A stretch of 8,723 bases of DNA from Clostridium sp. SCN 57-10 (GTDB taxonomy: Bacteria; Bacillota; Clostridia; Oscillospirales; Butyricicoccaceae). The stretch spans positions 1 to 8,723 of the forward strand of contig MEFT01000021.1 of the NCBI GenBank assembly GCA_001725215.1, read 5' to 3'. A program made the position numbers and the translations under genes. The notes under the pieces are model-generated. The model had not been told where the DNA came from, ran no database searches, and worked only from the letters and a program-made list of their open reading frames with translations. Shown one piece after another: positions 1 through 5,181 of this stretch (position 1 is the stretch's first letter; every line of letters starts with the position of its first letter).

Positions 1-186
1 ATGAGCGAGCGGCACGACAATACCCAGCGCGTCATCGAAATCACCGAAAGCGACCTGCCCCTGCACTGTCCGATGCCGCAGCACGTCGACTGGAATGCCC
101 ACCCGCGCGTCTACCTGCCGATCGAATCGCGCGGCGATGCGCTCTGCCGTCAGATCTTCTTTGAGATTTGCCTCGATGAGGTCTAG
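1..186 (+). CDS. zf-CHCC zinc-finger protein, N-terminal part only (chimeric ORF)
   Basis: Residues 1-49 resemble the small zf-CHCC family (related to the mitochondrial complex I subunit NDUFS6), which is common in proteobacteria. The signature LPLHCPMP followed by WNAHPRVYLPIE is clear. The family binds zinc through Cys, His and a final CxxC. Here Cys23, His34 and Cys49 are present, but the expected CPYC continuation is replaced by C-R-Q-I, so the fourth ligand is lost. From about base 148 onward the frame reads through the antisense of an AraC-type gene start and stops by chance. I read bases 1-148 as the true gene fragment and the last 12 or so residues as junk. A proteobacterial protein is out of place beside Firmicute-like genes. 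Whether the whole ORF is expressed is doubtful. Confidence 0.55.
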   Translation: MSERHDNTQRVIEITESDLPLHCPMPQHVDWNAHPRVYLPIESRGDALCRQIFFEICLDEV

Positions 187-216
187 GCTGCGGCGCAGGG
201 CTTGGTCGTAGTGCAA
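127..216 (-). pseudogene. AraC-family transcriptional regulator, 5' end only
   Basis: Reading leftward from a TTG codon (216-214), the translation begins MHYDQALRRSLDLIEANL and continues K-E-D-L-T-A-E-R-I-A. This is the typical first helix of AraC/XylS regulators that start directly with the DNA-binding domain. An AGGAG ribosome binding site (bases 222-226 read on the minus strand) sits 5 bases before the TTG, and a possible extended -10 lies further upstream. Homology fades after about 30 codons, where the sequence becomes the zf-CHCC gene of the other strand. The gene is therefore cut off, either by a real rearrangement or by a contig misjoin. The fragment is too short to infer what it regulated. 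Confidence 0.5.
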
Positions 217-221
217 AGAAT

Positions 222-260
222 CTCCTGCCTTTCTCCGTATACGGTAATGACAGTGTAGCA
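222..260 (-). promoter_or_regulatory. possible promoter and RBS of the truncated AraC-type gene
   Basis: On the minus strand a TGC-TACACT extended -10 element lies at 260-252 and AGGAG at 226-222. No good -35 hexamer is seen at the usual distance. The same TGCTACACTG string forms the -10 region of the phosphotransferase promoter (1488-1497). Confidence 0.35.
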
Positions 261-300
261 TGTGCGAGGCGGCGCTGCCGTTCCGTTTTTGCGCATTTAA

Positions 301-337
301 AATCAAGCCGCGCGGCAATATGCCGTGCGGCTTGATT
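301..337 (-). terminator. intrinsic terminator of the phosphotransferase gene
   Basis: Arms 301-317 and 321-337 form a 17-bp stem with a single G-U type mismatch around a 3-base loop. The hairpin begins 3 bases after the stop codon of the leftward gene (341-343). On the minus strand it is followed by TTTTAAAT, a short U-tract. It could also work weakly in the other direction. Confidence 0.75.
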
Positions 338-340
338 GAA

Positions 341-1312
341 TTACGAACGGATGCCCGTTTCGATGGACGTGAGTATGCTGCCAAGCTTCACACGCAGCCC
401 GGTAAGCCATTCTGGCTCGTCATCAAAGGTTTCCGCGATGCTGCGCGTCAACCGTGCGTAGGTATATAAGTTGATGAACCGCCGCATAAGTGGGCGCAAA
501 GCGTCCATCTCAGCGGTATAAGCGTGCTGTGTACGGTAGCCGTCAAGAAACGCGCGCTCTGCCGCTTCGAGGGAGTCGCCGCTTAGTTCCTCGGCAAGTG
601 ACGCAAAAACCTGCTCAATGTCGAGGGCGTACCAGTGGTACATTCCGTCGTCAAAATCGATCACGGCGCAGGAGTTTGTCTCTGCATCATAAAACACATT
701 GTCAGGCTCGAAGTCATAGTGGACGAGCCCGTAGTATGTACGGGGCATCGCAGCAAGCTCACGCGAGATGGCGTCCCGCTCAGCGAGCATCACGCCGCTG
801 GCGCCGTACTCGCGCAAAACCTCGCCGATCCAGTCGAGCGCGTCTTCATGCGTCCATTTCGCAACCGTCGGAATAAAGTCCGCAGACAGTGCATGCAGTC
901 TTCCCAGCGTTTTGCCGTAAGAAACCATCATTTCATTCGAGTAGTTGGTAGCCTCAATTTGCACGCCGCGCACTTTGCGAAAGGCCGTCGCGTAATAATC
1001 GCCCCACTCGGTGTGAAGCGTCAGGCAAACTGCGCCATCCTTCGCCGGTATGGGCACGAGCGCGGGGAAGCCGTTTCGGATAAGATACTCGATCAGCTCC
1101 AGTTCTCCGATGACATTGCGCGCAAGCTTTTCGTCGGTTGGCGCAAGGCGCAGAAAGCAGACCGCACCGTTTTGGCGGAACGGGTAGATTGCGTTTGACG
1201 AGATGCGAAATCTAGACAGCATATCGTCAAGCGTGTCTTTGTCGTGCTCCCAACGCGCAAGCGCCGTTTTTGCCAGAGCATAGTTTTCAAACAGGTGTTT
1301 TAGTTTCAGCAT
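341..1312 (-). CDS. APH-family phosphotransferase (aminoglycoside/choline-kinase-like fold)
   Basis: This 323-residue protein has the small-molecule kinase fold shared by aminoglycoside, macrolide and choline kinases. The catalytic loop is HYDFEPDN at residues 198-205 (HxDxxxxN pattern, catalytic Asp200, metal-binding Asn205). The magnesium-binding motif is IDFDD at 218-222 (DFD/DFG equivalent). The N-terminal lobe contains the NGAVCFLRL strand, and ERD/helical segments follow. Length fits the family. I chose ATG 1312 because GGGAGG (1327-1322) lies 9 bases before it. The same frame is open back to 1417, but that stretch overlaps the leader hairpin and looks non-coding. The gene has its own promoter, leader peptide, attenuator and terminator, so it is a single-gene unit. 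The substrate is unknown: it could be an antibiotic, a sugar or a housekeeping metabolite. The attenuator-like leader makes a resistance role plausible but unproven. Confidence 0.85.
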   Translation of the reverse strand: MLKLKHLFENYALAKTALARWEHDKDTLDDMLSRFRISSNAIYPFRQNGAVCFLRLAPTDEKLARNVIGELELIEYLIRNGFPALVPIPAKDGAVCLTLHTEWGDYYATAFRKVRGVQIEATNYSNEMMVSYGKTLGRLHALSADFIPTVAKWTHEDALDWIGEVLREYGASGVMLAERDAISRELAAMPRTYYGLVHYDFEPDNVFYDAETNSCAVIDFDDGMYHWYALDIEQVFASLAEELSGDSLEAAERAFLDGYRTQHAYTAEMDALRPLMRRFINLYTYARLTRSIAETFDDEPEWLTGLRVKLGSILTSIETGIRS

Positions 1313-1327
1313 GAAGGAAGTCCTCCC

Positions 1328-1361
1328 AAAATAAAATAGCACTCCTGAAAAACAGAAGTGC
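1328..1361 (-). terminator. leader terminator hairpin (attenuator) before the phosphotransferase gene
   Basis: On the minus strand GCACTTCTG (1361-1353) pairs with CAGGAGTGC (1347-1339) around a five-T loop. This gives a 9-bp stem with one U-G pair, followed by TATTTTATTTT. The T-rich run ends just before the GGGAGG ribosome binding site of the downstream gene. Placed inside a transcribed 5' leader, this is the expected layout of a transcription attenuator. Confidence 0.6.
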
Positions 1362-1392
1362 AAATTTATTGCCGAACGGAAACACGAGTGCT
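1338..1392 (-). promoter_or_regulatory. candidate antiterminator pairing in the leader
   Basis: The minus-strand segment AGCACTC (1392-1386) is a perfect 7-base complement of GAGTGCT (1344-1338), which is the distal arm of the terminator hairpin. The two pairings cannot coexist, so the upstream segment can act as an antiterminator. It starts on the last base of the leader-peptide stop codon, so a ribosome at that stop would cover it. The pairing is seen in the sequence; the switching is inference. Confidence 0.45.
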
Positions 1393-1454
1393 TACTGTAT
1401 GTTTGTCGTGCGAGCAATATTACTTCGGTTTTTCATGCAGAAAAGATTCGTCAT
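1392..1454 (-). CDS. putative 20-residue leader peptide
   Basis: A 21-codon reading frame starts at ATG 1454-1452 and ends with TAA 1394-1392, upstream of the attenuator hairpin. AGGTAGGTGA lies about 9 bases before the ATG and could serve as a ribosome binding site. The peptide begins MTNLFCMKNR and ends TTNIQ. It contains K-N-R at residues 8-10, a basic-x-basic pattern of the type known to stall ribosomes in the presence of macrolides. It has no run of one amino acid, which argues against classical amino-acid attenuation. Its position between promoter and attenuator fits a regulatory leader peptide. It is too short for homology to be decisive. Confidence 0.45.
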   Translation of the reverse strand: MTNLFCMKNRSNIARTTNIQ

Positions 1455-1488
1455 AATATCGGCTCACCTACCTTTCGTTTCCAAGCCC

Positions 1489-1517
1489 AGTGTAGCACGG
1501 ACACGCAGCGCTGTCAA
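1489..1517 (-). promoter_or_regulatory. sigma-A type promoter of the phosphotransferase locus
   Basis: On the minus strand TTGACA (1517-1512) is followed by a 17-bp spacer and TACACT (1494-1489), with TG one base before the -10. This near-consensus promoter predicts a start near 1482 and a leader of roughly 170 bases that includes the leader peptide and attenuator. Confidence 0.8.
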
Positions 1518-1528
1518 TCGGGTTCGTA

Positions 1529-1556
1529 TTGATTTATGCGGCGCTTGTGGTATGAT
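1529..1556 (+). promoter_or_regulatory. rightward promoter-like sequence with no gene in front of it
   Basis: TTGATT (1529-1534), a 16-bp spacer and TATGAT (1551-1556) with TG at 1548-1549 form a good extended promoter. It is back to back with the leftward phosphotransferase promoter, only 11 bases separating the -35 elements. Transcription would start near 1563 and run antisense into the 3' end of the GNAT gene. It may be a relic of a gene displaced by the AT-richer block, or drive an antisense RNA. Confidence 0.45.
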
Positions 1557-1562
1557 AGACAC

Positions 1563-2087
1563 TTAATTGTGCCACTCTGCCCGCATGAGCTTCATACAGG
1601 TTTGCGCATCATCCGTGGTTCTGCAGGGAGTGCATTCTTGAAAGCCAAACTTCCCGGCACTTGCCATAGATGCTTTGTTTTCCGGGTGCGCCAGGATGTA
1701 AATACAATCGACGCCAAGATGATCAAAACAGATACGGATCAGTGCCGGCAGCACTTCGGAAACATATCCCTGCCGCCAATATTCCTTCCAAATGTCATAA
1801 CCGATCTCAACCTGCTTGCGTTCTTGATCCCAATAATGATAACCGCATGTGCCAATGAAGGCATCGGTATTTTTATCGAACATACCATAACGGAGATAGC
1901 CTTTTCCCTCCGGGTTTTGATAATGCTCGATGATTTCCTTTGCTTCCTCCATGTCGCAGGGTGGTTCGCTGAAGTATCTGCACATATCCAGGTCAGAAAA
2001 CTGCCTGTAAACAGCATCAAGATCTTCTAAGCGTAACAAACGCACATTCATTCGTTCCGTAACGAACGGCTCGGATAACCTCATCAT
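1563..2087 (-). CDS. GNAT-family N-acetyltransferase (RimJ/RimL-like)
   Basis: The 174-residue product is a GNAT acetyltransferase of the acetyltransf_3 / RimJ-RimL type, which moves an acetyl group from acetyl-CoA to an amine. Residues 93-115 form motif A, with VEIGYDIW and YWRQGYVSE as the acetyl-CoA pyrophosphate-binding turn. The later segment HPENKASMASAGKFGF (134-149) is the usual N-x-x-S helix and K-x-G-F motif near the C terminus. The opening LSEPFVTERMNVRLL is also typical. I start at ATG 2087 because GAGG (2096-2093) is 5 bases upstream; ATG 2084 is nearly as good, and a GTG at 2093 overlaps the RBS. It has its own promoter and no obvious terminator before the next leftward promoter, so read-through into the phosphotransferase locus is possible. 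Substrate unknown. GC content is lower than in the flanking genes. Confidence 0.85.
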   Translation of the reverse strand: MMRLSEPFVTERMNVRLLRLEDLDAVYRQFSDLDMCRYFSEPPCDMEEAKEIIEHYQNPEGKGYLRYGMFDKNTDAFIGTCGYHYWDQERKQVEIGYDIWKEYWRQGYVSEVLPALIRICFDHLGVDCIYILAHPENKASMASAGKFGFQECTPCRTTDDAQTCMKLMRAEWHN

Positions 2088-2180
2088 AGACACCTCATAT
2101 CTGAACGATCATCTCATCCATCTTGGGTAAGTCGGCGGATCTATATTTTTAGTTCCTCACTGCACACCCAACCGTTTTTT

Positions 2181-2210
2181 ATCCTATCATCTCGTATTGC
2201 TTGGCGTCAA
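2181..2210 (-). promoter_or_regulatory. promoter of the GNAT gene
   Basis: On the minus strand TTGACG (2210-2205), an 18-bp spacer and TAGGAT (2186-2181) lie about 95 bases before the chosen start. The -35 is strong and the -10 matches four of six consensus positions. Confidence 0.5.
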
Positions 2211-2261
2211 TAAATTTCGAATCAGACCCGCAGTTCGGCAGTGATAGGATGAAAAGGGTAA

Positions 2262-2281
2262 CGATAATAATGTTATTCTCG
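2262..2281. promoter_or_regulatory. 20-bp inverted repeat, possible operator
   Basis: The arms CGATAATAA (2262-2270) and TTATTCTCG (2273-2281) match at eight of nine positions about a 2-base centre. The repeat overlaps the -35 region of the methyltransferase promoter, a usual place for a repressor site. No regulator gene lies nearby. Confidence 0.35.
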
Positions 2282-2307
2282 TGTAATCATTGTTTTGATG
2301 ATATAAT
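2279..2307 (+). promoter_or_regulatory. promoter of the methyltransferase gene
   Basis: A perfect TATAAT lies at 2302-2307 with TG at 2299-2300, giving an extended -10. The hexamer at the -35 position (2279-2284) is poor, so the extended -10 probably carries the promoter. The start of transcription would be near 2313. Confidence 0.6.
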
Positions 2308-2342
2308 ATGGAAGTATTAGATTTATGTATGGAGGAATTGCG

Positions 2343-3113
2343 TTGGATTGGAAAAAAGAAAGCGAAATGTTTAATCAAATGGCTGATTATTATGATAAAT
2401 ACAGACCGAGTTACGCAGAAGAAATAATCCATTCTCTAATCACCAAAACCAATTTGTCAAAAGGCTCAAAGCTACTTGAAATCGGTGCGGGGAGTGGTAA
2501 AGCAACAGAGTTATTTATCAATAAACAGTTTGAGATTCTGTGCATTGAACCAGGTGCCGATTTGGTCAAAAAAGGTAACGATAGATTTAAGGATGAGAAA
2601 TTTACATTTGTGACAGGCCGTTTTGAAGAATACCCAGTAAAACCAAACTACTATGATGTGGTCTTTTCCGCGCAAGCGTTCCATTGGGTACCACAACCCA
2701 TTGGATATGAAAAATGTGCAGAAACATTGAAAGATGGCGGGTATTTAGCAATCATATATAACATGTATCTTACCGATGACAGCGATTTCGATCATGAACT
2801 CTTAGCGATTTCAACCAAATATAGCATGGGATTATCTTCAATGGACGACTGTGAAAAAAGAGCTCAATCAATTATTGCTGGTATTGCTGAGAGCGGTTTG
2901 TTTTCTAGACCAAGTGTGATTCGTTCGTCTTGGAATCAAACCTATACAGCAGACGAATATTTTGGTTTTGCACTAACCGGCAATGCGTTTGTGCAGAAAT
3001 CAGATGAAGAAAAGCAACAAGCCCATAAAGAATTGATTCTGCTTGCGAATAAGCATAACGGCATAATAGAACGCCCATACATATCTGCTCTTTATTTGGC
3101 ACAAAAACTTTAG
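2343..3113 (+). CDS. class I SAM-dependent methyltransferase
   Basis: The 256-residue protein belongs to the Rossmann-fold SAM-dependent methyltransferases. Motif I is LLEIGAGSG at residues 44-52. The acidic end of strand 2 is IEPG (68-71), and the motif IV-like strand DVVFSAQAFHWV (105-116) is typical of the methyltransf_11 group. The N-terminal MFNQMADYYDKYRPSY is also characteristic. I start at TTG 2343 because GGAGG (2331-2335) is 7 bases upstream and the resulting MDWKKE opening matches relatives. The ATG at 2325 has no ribosome binding site. The gene is clearly AT-rich, around 38-40% GC by eye, against about 60% in the genes to its right, which suggests horizontal acquisition. It is a single-gene unit with its own promoter and strong terminator. 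The methyl acceptor cannot be predicted. Confidence 0.88.
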   Translation: MDWKKESEMFNQMADYYDKYRPSYAEEIIHSLITKTNLSKGSKLLEIGAGSGKATELFINKQFEILCIEPGADLVKKGNDRFKDEKFTFVTGRFEEYPVKPNYYDVVFSAQAFHWVPQPIGYEKCAETLKDGGYLAIIYNMYLTDDSDFDHELLAISTKYSMGLSSMDDCEKRAQSIIAGIAESGLFSRPSVIRSSWNQTYTADEYFGFALTGNAFVQKSDEEKQQAHKELILLANKHNGIIERPYISALYLAQKL

Positions 3114-3121
3114 ACCTAATC

Positions 3122-3156
3122 CGAAACCCCACAAAATTCTGTGGGGTTTCGTTTTT
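3122..3156 (+). terminator. intrinsic terminator after the methyltransferase gene
   Basis: A perfect 12-bp stem (3122-3133 with 3140-3151) and 6-base loop is followed by TTTTTCTTC. It begins 8 bases after the stop codon. Confidence 0.93.
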
Positions 3157-3167
3157 CTTCGAAAATT

Positions 3168-3176
3168 TGGTATACT
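3168..3176 (+). promoter_or_regulatory. extended -10 element of the yyaL-like gene
   Basis: TGG-TATACT at 3168-3176 is an extended -10. The matching -35 would fall inside the preceding terminator and is not convincing. The predicted start near 3183 leaves a short leader. Confidence 0.45.
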
Positions 3177-3207
3177 AAGTTAAAATTAGCTTGAAAGGGT
3201 GATATAT

Positions 3208-5076
3208 GTGCCTGCTACTGATAAAGTAGCCAATAGACTAATAAATGAAAAAAGCCCGTATCTACTTCAACATGCTTACAATCCCGTGGACTGGTTTCCG
3301 TGGAACGACGAAGCGTTTTTCAAGGCAAAGGCGGAAGACAAGCCCATATTTCTATCGATCGGATACTCCACGTGCCACTGGTGCCATGTCATGGCGCACG
3401 AAAGCTTTGAGGATGAAGAGGTCGCGGCGCGGCTCAACCGCAGCTTTGTCTCCATTAAAGTGGACAGAGAAGAAAGGCCCGACGTCGACGGCGTATATAT
3501 GCGCGCCTGCCAGGCGATGACGGGCGGAGGCGGCTGGCCGACCAGCGTGTTTCTGCTGGCCGACGGAACGCCCTTCTTTGCCGGAACGTATTATCCCAAA
3601 GACGCGTTTTTGCAGCTGCTTGAGGCGGTGGAGGCGGCGTGGAAGCGCGACCGCGGCGCGCTGCTGCGCAGCGGAGAGGGCCTTGCGGCGGCGCTCGCGT
3701 CGGTGGATGCCCGCGGCCAAGCGGCGGAGCACGCACCGGTTGACAAGGCCGTGTCGGCCTTCCGCGCGTCGTTTGACGCGCAATACGGCGGCTTTGGCGG
3801 CGCGCCCAAGTTCCCAACGCCGCACAACCTGATGTTGCTGCTGCGCACTGCGCCCGAGCTCGCTGAAAAAACGCTGGAAGGAATGTATCGCGGCGGCATG
3901 TTCGACCATATCGGCGGCGGCTTCGCGCGCTATTCGACCGACCGTCGCTGGCTTGTGCCGCATTTTGAAAAAATGCTGTATGACAACGCGCTGCTCGCCA
4001 TGGCATATCTGCTCGCCTTTGAGCAGACCGGAAAGCCCCTTTACGCCAAGGTGGCTCGCCGGATTTTTGACTATCTCGAGCGAGAGATGCGCGCGCCCGA
4101 CGGCGGCTTTTTCTCGGCGCAGGACGCCGACTCCGAGGGGGAGGAGGGCAAGTTTTATGTGTTTACGCCCGACGAGGTCGCCGAAGCGCTGGGCGAGGAC
4201 GCCGCACGTTTTTGTCGCCGATATGGCATTACCAAAGAGGGTAATTTTGAGGGCGCAAGCATCCCGAACCTGCTTGCCGGTGGTGCGGATGACGACGAAA
4301 CCGACAAGCTGCTCACGCATCTGTACGATTTCCGTAAAAAGCGGGTCGCGCCGCATACCGACACAAAGCAGCTGACGGCGTGGAACGCGCTGGCCGTGGC
4401 GGCCTGTGCGATGGCGGCACGTATTTTGGATGACGACCACTATCGCAAGACCGCCAAGGAGTTGGTCGACTTTATCGAGCGCACGCTGACCGAAGGAGAC
4501 GCCGTTTTCGTCGGCATCACCGACGGGAAACGCGCGGGCGCGGGCTTTTTAGACGACTACGCGTTCTTCATTTTCGCGTTGCTACAAACCCATCAGGCGA
4601 CGATGGAGCGGCACTATCTTGACCGCGCAGCCGCGCTTGCGTTGCGCGCCTGCGCGCTGTTCGGCGACGACGGAGATGGCTTCTTCTTTTCCGGCACGGA
4701 AAACGAGGCACTGTTCGTGCGCCCCAAAGAGAGTTGGGATGGCGCGCTTCCGTCAGGCAACTCTGTGATGGCCTATAACCTGTCTCGCCTTGCGCTGCTG
4801 ACCGACGACGAGCGCTTTGCATCCCTCTCCGCCTCGCAAAATCGCTTCATGAACGGAGAAGCGGAAGCGCAGCCGCGCGGCTATGGATTTTATCTGTGGT
4901 CGGCGCTGCCCGTGAAAAAAATTGTGTGCGTGCCAGACGCGCCCGAGGGGCTGCATATTCGCTCCGATTGGGCGTTTCTCATCGGAGACGGCGCACAATA
5001 CCCTGTCGTAAACGGCAAAACGACCTACTATGTCTGCGAAGAGGGTGCGTGCCGCCCGCCTGTCAACGAGCTGTAA
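3208..5076 (+). CDS. yyaL: YyaL/DUF255 thioredoxin-domain protein
   Basis: The family (B. subtilis YyaL, human SPATA20) joins an N-terminal thioredoxin-like domain to an (alpha/alpha)6 barrel resembling GlcNAc 2-epimerases and other six-hairpin proteins. Its function is not established. The opening ANRLINEKSPYLLQHAYNPV is diagnostic. The CHWC redox-type motif lies at about residues 56-59, followed by HVMAHESFED. GGGGWPTSVFL and GTPFFAGTYYP close the first domain. HFEKMLYDNALLA, DADSEGEEGKFYVF and a C-terminal CEEGACRPPV are further family signatures. There is no signal peptide, so it is probably cytoplasmic. At 622 residues it is shorter than the usual 670-690. I start at GTG 3208, 8 bases after AAAGGG; an upstream GTG at 3199 overlaps that site. 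The first ~30 codons are AT-rich (about 41% GC by hand count, with AGA, CTA and ATA codons), while the rest is GC-rich. Confidence 0.9.
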   Translation: MPATDKVANRLINEKSPYLLQHAYNPVDWFPWNDEAFFKAKAEDKPIFLSIGYSTCHWCHVMAHESFEDEEVAARLNRSFVSIKVDREERPDVDGVYMRACQAMTGGGGWPTSVFLLADGTPFFAGTYYPKDAFLQLLEAVEAAWKRDRGALLRSGEGLAAALASVDARGQAAEHAPVDKAVSAFRASFDAQYGGFGGAPKFPTPHNLMLLLRTAPELAEKTLEGMYRGGMFDHIGGGFARYSTDRRWLVPHFEKMLYDNALLAMAYLLAFEQTGKPLYAKVARRIFDYLEREMRAPDGGFFSAQDADSEGEEGKFYVFTPDEVAEALGEDAARFCRRYGITKEGNFEGASIPNLLAGGADDDETDKLLTHLYDFRKKRVAPHTDTKQLTAWNALAVAACAMAARILDDDHYRKTAKELVDFIERTLTEGDAVFVGITDGKRAGAGFLDDYAFFIFALLQTHQATMERHYLDRAAALALRACALFGDDGDGFFFSGTENEALFVRPKESWDGALPSGNSVMAYNLSRLALLTDDERFASLSASQNRFMNGEAEAQPRGYGFYLWSALPVKKIVCVPDAPEGLHIRSDWAFLIGDGAQYPVVNGKTTYYVCEEGACRPPVNEL

Positions 5077-5114
5077 GCGGCACGTATCGCACGCTGGATT
5101 TTTTCACCACATTC

Positions 5115-5150
5115 TGCTATACTGAAGATGGAAACGCCGCTTGCGCGGCG
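5115..5150 (+). promoter_or_regulatory. promoter and leader hairpin of the FMN reductase gene
   Basis: TGC-TATACT (5115-5123) is an extended -10 with only a weak -35 (TGGATT, 5095-5100). Just downstream a perfect 6-bp stem (5135-5140 with 5145-5150, loop TTGC) lies in the predicted leader. It has no T-run, so it is not a terminator and may simply stabilise the 5' end. Confidence 0.5.
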
Positions 5151-5181
5151 GAATACGACAAAGAGAATCGAGTGAAATATC

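Larger units (their letters stand above)
1558..3290. other. AT-richer block, probably imported DNA
   Basis: From about 1558 to about 3290 the GC content is lower than in the sequence on either side: mid-40s percent in the GNAT gene and below 40% in the methyltransferase by eye, against roughly 60% to the right. It holds two accessory enzymes, non-ATG starts and the 5' end of yyaL. I see no flanking direct repeats, integrase or transposase, so homologous exchange is more likely than a mobile element. Confidence 0.4.

Noticed and set aside
152..157. AGATCT (a GATC-containing restriction site) near the left junction, suggesting a cloning ligation chimera
   Set aside because: The zf-CHCC match already fails at 148-150 and the AraC match extends past the site to about 127, so the breakpoint is not at the site.
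635..1198. 187-codon plus-strand open frame
   Set aside because: Antisense of the phosphotransferase, which has catalytic motifs and full expression signals.
1313..1417. N-terminal extension of the phosphotransferase to an ATG at 1417
   Set aside because: It would translate through the terminator hairpin and its T-rich tail, has no RBS, and a strong GGGAGG precedes ATG 1312.
1320..1485. T-box or metabolite riboswitch in the phosphotransferase leader
   Set aside because: No T-box sequence (AGGGTGG-type) or other riboswitch core that I can recognise; a leader peptide explains the layout better.
1558..3290. Insertion sequence or transposon
   Set aside because: No transposase, integrase, terminal inverted repeats or target duplications were seen at the composition borders.
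3352..4440. Long 362-codon minus-strand open frame
   Set aside because: It is the antisense of the yyaL-like gene in GC-rich sequence, with no ribosome binding site or recognisable domain.
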